From NCBI GenBank assembly GCA_025360875.1, contig JANYBI010000427.1:1-9279 (forward strand): a stretch of DNA of 9,279 nucleotides, given 5' to 3'. This document shows, in pieces, positions 1-5,332 of this stretch. A program made the position numbers and the translations under genes. The notes below the pieces were generated by a model, which worked only from the letters and a program-made list of their open reading frames with translations, did not search any database and was not told the DNA's origin. The DNA is from Lentisphaerota bacterium. GTDB lineage: Bacteria > Verrucomicrobiota > Lentisphaeria > Victivallales > GWF2-50-93. Position 1 is the first letter of the stretch, and each line of letters begins with the position of its first letter.

Positions 1-99
1 CGGGTTGCCTCCATCCGATTCAATACTATTTTAAAGTATTACATATAGCAAGTGCCGGACATTTGTATCCTATTAGCCAGATTAAGATAAGGTAGCCAT
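1..99. other. Leader region without an assignable gene
   Basis: No gene can be assigned here. A short inverted repeat, AATACT (22-27) and AGTATT (35-40) around a 7-nt AT spacer, could be a weak hairpin or just AT-rich sequence. No convincing -35/-10 pair was found. One plus-strand frame is open from position 3 to a stop at 93-95 and another stops at 46-48, so the tail of an upstream gene cannot be excluded, but nothing in either translation is recognisable. An AAGGT stretch at 89-93 lies 6 nt before the ATG at 100 and is the likely ribosome binding site of the first gene. Confidence 0.4.
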
Positions 100-576
100 A
101 TGAATCTCACAGATGAACTTCGTAAACTCTCCGATCTTCACGAGGAAGGGCACCTTACCGATAAGGAGTTCAGCGACGCAAAGCAGAAGCTGATCTCTGA
201 CAGCCAAACCGAGTCGGAGGATCCATCGGAGGACGAGAAATCCGTATCCGGAAAGGCAGTCCGAATCACCGAGAAAACCTATCATTCCAGCCGATGGTCA
301 TCCGGAAATTTCTTTTTCCCGGACACTTTGACTTTGGCGAACGATGGCATGCTGTTCCGGAAGGGCGCAATGTTTGGCTCCAGGGAGGAGCATATCAATT
401 ATCGCTCCATAGCTTCATTTCGGGTTACAAATGGAGTTTTCCTTTCAGACATCTGTATTGAAACCTCCGGGGGAAGCCAGCCTATTTTCATAAACGGGCT
501 CTGGAAGTCTGAGGCCAGGGAGATTCAGAACACGATTCGCGCTTTCCAAGGGGCGTCCGGGAAAAAACGGAGCTAG
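100..576 (+). CDS. SHOCT-domain protein with C-terminal PH-like domain
   Basis: This predicted cytosolic protein has 158 aa, with no signal peptide or membrane segment. Residues about 3-33 match the SHOCT pattern: a helix, then L-x-x-L-H-E-x-G-x-L-T-x-x-E-F and a Lys-rich second helix. SHOCT is a short helical module usually found at C-termini and thought to mediate oligomerisation or binding; here it is N-terminal. An acidic linker follows (about 34-50). Residues about 58-150 alternate beta-type strands, include a 'LTLANDGMLFRKG' strand-turn-strand, and end in a helix (about 135-150), which resembles a bacterial PH-like fold. The ATG at 100 is preceded by AAGGT with suitable spacing. The isoaspartyl methyltransferase gene follows after 53 nt and may be co-transcribed, but no functional link is evident. 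SHOCT is a fairly confident call from motif reading. PH-like is a structural inference. The biological role is unknown. Confidence 0.75.
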   Translation: MNLTDELRKLSDLHEEGHLTDKEFSDAKQKLISDSQTESEDPSEDEKSVSGKAVRITEKTYHSSRWSSGNFFFPDTLTLANDGMLFRKGAMFGSREEHINYRSIASFRVTNGVFLSDICIETSGGSQPIFINGLWKSEAREIQNTIRAFQGASGKKRS

Positions 577-629
577 GATTAATATCCGGCATTTTGGAAT
601 CAGCCAGGTTCTTATAGAGAGGAATTACC

Positions 630-1325
630 ATGATAATGTCTATGGATAATTTCCCGGATTATGGAATACTGACCGCCAAGGAAAGACAGGCCATGGTCGA
701 GACCCAGCTTGTTCCCAGGGGCATCAAGGATCCGAATGTCCTGTCCGCCTTCATGGAAGTGCCCCGCGAATGTTTCGTCATCGAGGAATATCTGAAAATG
801 GCCTATGACGACTGTCCGCTTCCCATAATCGAGAACCAGACCATCTCCCAGCCGTACATGGTGGCGGTAATGACGGAGCTTCTTGAGCTGAGCGACGAAG
901 ATCTTTCAGCGGGCGTAAAAATACTCGAGATAGGGACCGGGGCCGGATACCAGGCTGCGATACTCGCGCACATGGGCTGCAAGGTTGCCAGCGTCGAACG
1001 CATCGGCAAAGTTGCGGATTTCGCAATCATGAACCTGAAAAAACTGCCCTATGGGAACCGTGTCGAGGTATATGTCGGCGACGGAACTGTCGGATGGCCA
1101 GAGGAGGCGCCGTACGACGGAATCATTGTGACAGCGGCCTCCCCCAGGATTCCTACCGCCCTGATCCACCAGCTGAAAGTCGGAAGAAAGCTTGTCATAC
1201 CTTGCGGCAACCTCATGATCCAGCAGCTCATGCAGGTGGTAAAACTGCAGAATGACGTGAAGATCAACCGCCATACCGGATGCAGGTTCGTGCCGCTGAT
1301 AGGGAAAGACGGATTTCAGGAGTAG
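630..1325 (+). CDS. pcm: Protein-L-isoaspartate O-methyltransferase
   Basis: The enzyme transfers methyl from S-adenosylmethionine to L-isoaspartyl residues in damaged proteins, starting their repair to aspartate; it acts in the cytosol. The 231-aa product has the family signatures in order. QTISQPYMV at 70-78 is the hallmark PIMT substrate loop. ILEIGTGAGY at 98-107 is SAM motif I. Acidic E123 follows the second strand (VASVERI). DG lies at 151-152, PYDGIIVTAA at 161-170, and the C-terminal RFVPLIGKDGF at 219-229. The length is close to the usual 205-230 aa. The start at 630 is favoured by GAGAGGAA at 617-624. In-frame ATGs at 636 and 642 are possible but sit further from that site than usual. 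A Cys follows the isoaspartate-loop region (C62), with no missing key residue noticed. The gene ends just before a repeat-filled intergenic region. Family assignment is very secure. Confidence 0.96.
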   Translation: MIMSMDNFPDYGILTAKERQAMVETQLVPRGIKDPNVLSAFMEVPRECFVIEEYLKMAYDDCPLPIIENQTISQPYMVAVMTELLELSDEDLSAGVKILEIGTGAGYQAAILAHMGCKVASVERIGKVADFAIMNLKKLPYGNRVEVYVGDGTVGWPEEAPYDGIIVTAASPRIPTALIHQLKVGRKLVIPCGNLMIQQLMQVVKLQNDVKINRHTGCRFVPLIGKDGFQE

Positions 1326-1334
1326 GGAAAAAGC

Positions 1335-1360
1335 AACCACAAAGGCACAGAGGCACAAAG
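1335..1360 (+). repeat. Dispersed intergenic repeat module A (AACCAC...GGCACAGAGGCACAAAG)
   Basis: This 26-nt purine/CAC-rich module lies 10 nt after the pcm stop codon. It has internal tandem character (GGCACAG then AGGCACA). From memory, near-identical strings occur between genes in many PVC and environmental bacterial genomes; I cannot search to confirm this. A related but interrupted copy starts at 1452. No coding function is visible. Confidence 0.6.
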
Positions 1361-1373
1361 TTTAAAAATATTG

Positions 1374-1421
1374 AACTTCGAACATTCAATCCTCCTGCGG
1401 AGGAAACTTCCAACATCGAAT
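1374..1421 (+). repeat. Imperfect 17-bp direct repeats flanking a GGAGG hairpin
   Basis: AACTTCGAACATTCAAT (1374-1390) and AACTTCCAACATCGAAT (1405-1421) match at 14 of 17 positions. The DNA between them folds into a 6-bp hairpin, TCCTCC (1390-1395) with GGAGGA (1399-1404) and a TGC loop. There is no T-run after the hairpin, so it is not a classical intrinsic terminator, although it sits where a pcm transcript would end. The composition resembles a dispersed palindromic element rather than a gene. Confidence 0.6.
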
Positions 1422-1451
1422 GAAGAAAAAGGAAATACACGAAAAAGATAT

Positions 1452-1514
1452 TTAACCACCCGGCTACGACTAGGCTTCGCCGTGGCAGGCAGAACACACA
1501 GAAGACACAGAAAG
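1452..1514 (+). repeat. Dispersed intergenic repeat module B, split by a GC-rich insert
   Basis: This starts TTAACCAC (1452-1459) and ends CACACAGAAGACACAGAAAG (1495-1514), parallel to module A. The two parts are separated by about 30 nt of GC-rich sequence (about 1461-1490) containing GGCTTCGCC (1473-1481) and CGTGGCAGGC. The module ends 5 nt before the ATG at 1520, so its AGAAAG tail is the only purine-rich stretch available as ribosome binding site for the next gene. Confidence 0.6.
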
Positions 1515-1519
1515 TTTTT

Positions 1520-2059
1520 ATGGAAGAAAAGAAGAGGAAATTTTCAATAATAAAAATTATTGTCGCTATTTTGGCTTTGATTCTTCTCATAGGATTGCTG
1601 TTGCCGGTCTCAAGGCCGCGTGATCATTCTCCTAAGGCAAAATCAAAAGCACAGACGTATGCACTGAACATTGCAATCAAGAATTACCATTCGACTTTTC
1701 ATGAGCTGCCTTGGAGCAAAAGCATTATGGACAAAAAGTTCAGCCAAAACAATTACATAGAATATGACAGCCTAATCGAACTCCTTACTGTAATCCCCGG
1801 ACCTGAACATAATAAAAAGCATTCAACTAACAAGAAACTACTCAGATTCATAGACGCTCCTGCAAAATACAGTGAAACCGGATATGTCGATCCCTGGGGG
1901 CAGAGATTCAACATTTATCTTGATTTAAACTATGACGATAAGGTGGCGATTGGCGGCAAGGAAGAGGCAGGAACTGTCTTTGTCTATTCCTCTGGACCGA
2001 ACAAAATCGATGAGGAAGGCGGCGGGGATGACATCTGCTCGTGGAAGGATCAACCATAA
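1520..2059 (+). CDS. Pseudopilin-like (GspG-type) membrane-anchored protein lacking a prepilin site
   Basis: The 179-aa product has a Lys/Arg-rich N-terminus, one hydrophobic helix (about 9-30), and a polar exported domain. The domain follows the order of type II secretion major pseudopilin-like proteins. A helix (about 41-60) starts with A-K-x-x-A and contains the aligned ALNIAIKNYHSTFHELP segment. Later come YVDPWGQRFNIY (122-133), equivalent to the DPWG-x-x-Y stretch, and VYSSGPNKIDEEGGGDDI (155-172), equivalent to the Asp-rich metal-binding tail. The usual G-F-T-L-x-E processing motif is absent: the helix begins K-F-S-I-I-K, with no Gly at -1 and Lys at the Glu+5 position. It may therefore stay as an N-terminally anchored protein instead of assembling as a pilin. 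No other secretion genes are nearby. GC is about 43% over 1561-2040 by hand count, lower than neighbours. The ribosome binding site is weak (AGAAAG from the adjoining repeat). Fold assignment is moderately confident; the role is unknown. Confidence 0.65.
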   Translation: MEEKKRKFSIIKIIVAILALILLIGLLLPVSRPRDHSPKAKSKAQTYALNIAIKNYHSTFHELPWSKSIMDKKFSQNNYIEYDSLIELLTVIPGPEHNKKHSTNKKLLRFIDAPAKYSETGYVDPWGQRFNIYLDLNYDDKVAIGGKEEAGTVFVYSSGPNKIDEEGGGDDICSWKDQP

Positions 2060-2104
2060 TTTACAAATTAGACTTCATGCATGGGAAAGAACGCGCAAAC
2101 ATGC

Positions 2105-2153
2105 GCTACTACCAACAATAAATGGAAAATGACTTGCCTTAGTTCGTAGTAGC
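2105..2153. repeat. Inverted repeat GCTACTAC...GTAGTAGC
   Basis: GCTACTACCAACAA (2105-2118) is complementary to TAGTTCGTAGTAGC (2140-2153) at 12 of 14 positions, with a 21-nt loop. Its right arm overlaps the first two bases of the terminator stem that follows. The TTAGTTCGTAGTAGCCCG segment resembles a dispersed intergenic repeat family I recall from environmental bacterial genomes. This could be a degenerate mobile palindrome that supplies the terminator. Confidence 0.55.
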
Positions 2154-2177
2154 CCGTGTTCGGGCGTTCTTGTTTTT
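2152..2177 (+). terminator. Likely rho-independent terminator of the pseudopilin-like gene
   Basis: GCCCG (2152-2156) and CGGGC (2161-2165) form a 5-bp GC stem with a TGTT loop. It is followed by GTTCTTGTTTTT (2166-2177), which ends in five T. It lies about 90 nt after the stop at 2057-2059 and just before the end of the convergent mscS gene. On the minus strand the hairpin is not followed by T, so it should act mainly on plus-strand transcription. Confidence 0.65.
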
Positions 2178-2201
2178 AGAGGAACCTCTTGAAAAGAGAG
2201 C

Positions 2202-3515
2202 TCAGGATTTCACCAGGAGCTCCGGTTTGGCGGAAGAATCTGTCATCAGATAGGTTGTATTGCTCGGGAAGGCGAACTTGATGCCTTCCTCGTTGAATCT
2301 CTTGAGTATTTCCAGATTTTTCCTGTGGGTCCAGTCGAGGAACGCGAAATAGTCGCTGGACCCGAACCATAGGACGATATAGATGTTAAGGGACCAGTCC
2401 TTGAAGGCATTGAAGAATATCCGCGGCGGGAAATCCTGCTTCATATTTTCGTGGTTGTCAAAAATCTCATGCAGGATTTTGACAGCCCTCTCCATCTTTT
2501 CCGGCGTAGTCTCGTAGACAAGTGTGAGATTGATCTCATGCTTTATATGGGGGCGTCTGCTTATGTTCTCAATGGTGGCGTTGGCCATGTTCTTGTTTGG
2601 TATGGTGACCAGATGCCCGTTAAGCGTCCTTATCTTGGTACTGCGGAATCCGATCAGCTCCACCTGTCCGGTCACTGCATCGACCTTGATGACTTCACCC
2701 GCCTTGAACGGCTGGTCGATTATCACCATTATCGAGCCGAAGACATTTGCGATGGTATCCTGCGCGGCGAACGCGACGGCAAGTCCGGCTACGCCGGCAC
2801 CGGCAAGAAGGGTTGTAATATTAAGATTGAAGATGTTCTGTCCGATCAGGAGCACGGAAAACACTACGACGACGACCTTCAATGTCCTGCTTATCGCCGG
2901 GACAACCAGATGGTCAAGATTGTTGTCGCTTCTCTTCGCATAACTATTGACCATGTAGTCGACAACGGAAACAAGCCTGAATGCGGTCCAGGCAACGGCT
3001 ATGGCGCAAATGGCTATGCAGAATTTCCAGACCAAGGCGATAACCTTGTCTGACATCAGAGGGAACATCATCGACAAGCTGCAATACAGGCCGATCGCGA
3101 ACACTATCATTGAAAGCGGCTTGCCTATGGCGGCGAAAATCAGATCGTCTATCTCGGTTTCCGTCTTGGACGCCAGCTTGGCGGCATAGTTCTCGATAAA
3201 CCATCTCGCAAACCTGGCAAGCAGAAGCGTAAGGACGATCCCGAGGAAGAAAATCACAATGTCCCTTGTGGCAAGCTTCCCGTAGCTGAAATGTTTCTCC
3301 ATCCGGTTAAGGACCTTGTCCCAGTATTTCTCAATTTTCTCGACAGGCGGTGCGATGTCCTGTTCCGACTTGAGTGGTGTAACGTCAATAGCTTTCTCGC
3401 TCTTCGCAGGCAACTTGGCTTCCTGCGCAAATGAGTTTAACACCGGAAGAACCATGAAGGCTGCTGCTGTCAGAATAGATATGATCTGGATATGGAACCT
3501 GGCATATATTCTCAT
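2202..3515 (-). CDS. MscS-family mechanosensitive ion channel
   Basis: The 437-aa inner-membrane channel should open under membrane tension and release solutes during hypo-osmotic shock. The N-terminus has a signal peptide (about 1-30, likely cut after NSFA), then a charged periplasmic stretch to about 82. Membrane helices lie near 85-106, 133-152, 159-182 and 211-228. The pore helix TM3 (about 234-263) has the Gly/Ala packing pattern LLAGAGVAGLAVAFAAQD, followed by the beta domain with IDQPFKAGEVIKV (266-278), TGQVELIGFRSTKIRT (282-297) and VTIPNKNMANATIENISRR (303-321). The C-terminal alpha/beta domain runs to about 420. All conserved blocks are intact. E. coli MscS has 286 aa, so this form carries extra N-terminal membrane segments and a periplasmic leader. 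GGAG lies about 8 nt upstream of the ATG. The gene is convergent with the pseudopilin-like gene and divergent from the uracil-DNA glycosylase gene. Ion preference cannot be told from sequence. Confidence 0.93.
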   Translation of the reverse strand: MRIYARFHIQIISILTAAAFMVLPVLNSFAQEAKLPAKSEKAIDVTPLKSEQDIAPPVEKIEKYWDKVLNRMEKHFSYGKLATRDIVIFFLGIVLTLLLARFARWFIENYAAKLASKTETEIDDLIFAAIGKPLSMIVFAIGLYCSLSMMFPLMSDKVIALVWKFCIAICAIAVAWTAFRLVSVVDYMVNSYAKRSDNNLDHLVVPAISRTLKVVVVVFSVLLIGQNIFNLNITTLLAGAGVAGLAVAFAAQDTIANVFGSIMVIIDQPFKAGEVIKVDAVTGQVELIGFRSTKIRTLNGHLVTIPNKNMANATIENISRRPHIKHEINLTLVYETTPEKMERAVKILHEIFDNHENMKQDFPPRIFFNAFKDWSLNIYIVLWFGSSDYFAFLDWTHRKNLEILKRFNEEGIKFAFPSNTTYLMTDSSAKPELLVKS

Positions 3516-3655
3516 TTTGAATCTCCGTGGATTTTTATTTGGGCAGAACTATATCTTGATTTCCCTGAATTTAAACTCGCTTTTTGTATTCTATACCTTC
3601 AAAATGTATAGTTTGCAGTTCTGAAGCACAGTAAATTTTATTTTTGGATACATCA
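3516..3655. promoter_or_regulatory. AT-rich divergent promoter region with CTATAC/GTATAG inverted repeat
   Basis: This region must drive mscS (minus) and the uracil-DNA glycosylase (plus). CTATAC (3591-3596) and GTATAG (3606-3611) form a perfect 6-bp inverted repeat with a 9-nt spacer; the spacing of about 15 bp between arm starts could suit a dimeric regulator. On the minus strand, TATAGT (complement of 3548-3553) resembles a -10 box about 33 nt before the mscS start, but no good -35 partner was found. No strong promoter stands out for the plus strand. The operator reading is speculative. Confidence 0.35.
3646..3649 (+). promoter_or_regulatory. Weak ribosome binding site deciding the udg start
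   Basis: GGAT lies 6 nt before the ATG at 3656. An alternative in-frame TTG at 3644 has only A/T-rich sequence upstream and no purine-rich site. The ATG at 3656 is therefore the better start, although the site is short. Confidence 0.5.
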
Positions 3656-4555
3656 ATGCAGAAGCAGCCACTTTTGAAACAGATTGTCGAATGCCTGGAA
3701 CTTGAGGCGGAAAGACGTGAATACGCTGAAATTGATCCGGCCGTGCTTGGCACTTTCATGAAGCTGGGTGGTGGCGCGCCTGCGAAATGCGCAAGCACGG
3801 GTGCAAAGACGGCGACATCTCCGGCACGTTCCTATACGGTATCTTCGCCTACGCCTCTTAGACCACCCGTGCCGGTAAGTACACCTGCACCTGCAGTTGC
3901 GAGCAAACCTGCAATAGAAAGGCAATCCGAAAAAACAGTAGCCGCTCCAGCACCTGAAGTCCCTATGGAAAATCTCAACGTCGAAACCATGCAGTTTGAC
4001 GAATTGGAAAAGAAAGCGGCGGTCTGCACACGCTGCCGGCTCCACAAGAGCCGTACCAACCCGGTCTTCGGGGACGGCGATCCGCATGCCAAGCTTATGT
4101 TCATCGGTGAAGGTCCCGGACAAGATGAAGATGCGCAGGGGATACCGTTTGTAGGCCGGGCAGGCCAGCTTCTTACAAAGATGATCGGGGCAATGCAGTT
4201 TGAACGCAAGGACGTCTACATCGCAAACATAGTCAAATGCAGGCCTCCGGAAAACCGTGCCCCGCTGGATGACGAAGCTGAACAATGTCTTCCTTATCTT
4301 CTCAGGCAGATTGAGCTGGTCAAGCCGGAAGTGATCGTCCTTCTCGGAGCTGTTCCCCTTAAATACATTCTCGGCCTGAGCGGCATAACAAGGATCAGGG
4401 GCAACTGGAAAGAGTTCAAGGGCATAAAGGTGATGCCCACCCTGCATCCTGCATATCTGCTCAGGAATCCTGATGCAAAAAAAGATGCATGGGAGGATCT
4501 GCAGAAGGTCATGTCCGTGTTCGGCAAAAAACACAAAGCTACTTCGAAAAGCTGA
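3656..4555 (+). CDS. Family 4 (iron-sulfur) uracil-DNA glycosylase
   Basis: The enzyme removes uracil from DNA, the first step of base-excision repair after cytosine deamination or dUTP incorporation. The product is 299 aa from the ATG at 3656. Motif A is GEGPGQDED at 151-159, continued by GIPFVGRAGQLL; motif B is HPAYLLRNP at 264-272. Four Cys that fit the 4Fe-4S cluster are C124 and C127 (CTRC), C195 (IVKCRPPENR) and C211 (EAEQC). The catalytic domain starts near 113. Before it lies a helical segment (about 5-25) and a Pro/Ala-rich linker (about 50-105). This makes the protein about 100 aa longer than minimal family-4 enzymes such as those of Thermus or Archaeoglobus (about 200 aa). The extension could be a tether to a partner such as DNA polymerase, which is inference. 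A TTG start at 3644 would add 4 residues. The gene is divergent from mscS. Catalytic assignment is secure. Confidence 0.93.
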   Translation: MQKQPLLKQIVECLELEAERREYAEIDPAVLGTFMKLGGGAPAKCASTGAKTATSPARSYTVSSPTPLRPPVPVSTPAPAVASKPAIERQSEKTVAAPAPEVPMENLNVETMQFDELEKKAAVCTRCRLHKSRTNPVFGDGDPHAKLMFIGEGPGQDEDAQGIPFVGRAGQLLTKMIGAMQFERKDVYIANIVKCRPPENRAPLDDEAEQCLPYLLRQIELVKPEVIVLLGAVPLKYILGLSGITRIRGNWKEFKGIKVMPTLHPAYLLRNPDAKKDAWEDLQKVMSVFGKKHKATSKS

Positions 4556-4659
4556 TAGAACCTTATGGTTTTAAAGCTTGCGGCAAGGGAAATATCGGAT
4601 TAAGGATATATATTGGGACATCAGGGAATCTTTAAGGAAGATTTTTCAGCGGGGGATTA

Positions 4660-5313
4660 ATGACAGAATCAGACAAAGGCGTATTCAAGACAGTCACCAG
4701 GACGCTCAGGAAGATAACTTTCGGCGCACCTGTCGAGAGGGTGATAACAGAGGATTGTCTTGTAATGATGAATGTGCCATCACTCATGGCGAGGCGCGAT
4801 TCCGCCTACGAATGGGCCGCATGTCTGCTGAAAAACCTGTTGAATCTGCCACGGGAGAAAAGGCTTGAGCTCTACAATTCGGTGCTGGAGCTCCTCGAGG
4901 CCTCGATAGATTCCGGAGAATCCATAATACTTATCGAGCAGAAACCTGGGCGAGAGGCCCTGGAATTCATAAACAGATATCTCGTGATGCTCCGGGACAT
5001 CGTGAGGGCGGCCTCAGCCCTTGTCAATTATGAGACCATGTTCATCTCCAGCGAAATGAAAAAGGAGGCTGCGGCCTCTCTGCCGGAATCCGAGATGAGG
5101 GCCATAAACGAACATTTCAGGAATGCCGAACTCAGCATCTACAAATCCATCATAAACCTCATAGAGATCAATGAACCTTCAATCAAGGGCTACAGGGATT
5201 CCCATCTCAGGCACATTTCAAAGGAAAACTTGCTCAGATACAACAAGACATACCAGGAATTTGAAAAGATCTACAAGGAGTATGGGAAGTCCATCTTTCC
5301 ATCTAAAGCCTAA
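4660..5313 (+). CDS. Hypothetical helical cytosolic protein
   Basis: I do not recognise this 217-aa protein. It has no signal peptide, membrane segment, Cys pair or nucleotide-binding loop. It appears almost wholly alpha-helical and highly charged, with amphipathic stretches at about 47-83 (AYEWAACLLKNLLNLPREKR onward), 97-130 and 143-172. The last 45 residues are Tyr/Lys/Glu rich (YNKTYQEFEKIYKEYGK at 194-210), possibly a coiled-coil or packing helix. A Thr/Arg/Lys-rich N-terminus precedes the helices. The start is well supported: GGGGG at 4651-4655 lies 4 nt before the ATG. The 104 nt upstream contain TATATT (4609-4614) as a possible -10 box without a clear -35. The Sel1-repeat gene begins 19 nt after the stop, so the two are probably one operon and may act in the same process. 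Sound reading frame, typical local codon use and a strong ribosome binding site support it as a real gene. Confidence 0.8.
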   Translation: MTESDKGVFKTVTRTLRKITFGAPVERVITEDCLVMMNVPSLMARRDSAYEWAACLLKNLLNLPREKRLELYNSVLELLEASIDSGESIILIEQKPGREALEFINRYLVMLRDIVRAASALVNYETMFISSEMKKEAAASLPESEMRAINEHFRNAELSIYKSIINLIEINEPSIKGYRDSHLRHISKENLLRYNKTYQEFEKIYKEYGKSIFPSKA

Positions 5314-5332
5314 TTTTGCCTTGGAACCTGCA

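Noticed and set aside
1335..1514. CRISPR array in the repeat-rich gap
   Set aside because: Repeat units are degenerate, differ in length and are not regularly spaced, there are no spacers of constant size, and no cas genes are present.
2178..2189. AGAGG/CCTCT hairpin as an mscS terminator
   Set aside because: The loop is only 2 nt and on the minus strand it is followed by A, not T.
2451..3053. 200-aa plus-strand open frame opposite mscS
   Set aside because: It overlaps the conserved MscS core on the other strand and its translation has no recognisable features.
3653..4534. Long 293-aa minus-strand open frame opposite the uracil-DNA glycosylase gene
   Set aside because: It lies entirely antisense to a gene with clear catalytic motifs, and its translation is Cys/Arg-rich low-complexity sequence without any domain pattern; it is a shadow of plus-strand codon bias.
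5171..5332. Upstream extension of the Sel1-repeat gene
   Set aside because: It overlaps the preceding gene in another frame and would place an Arg/Ser-rich tail before a clear signal peptide; the ATG at 5333 has its own ribosome binding site.
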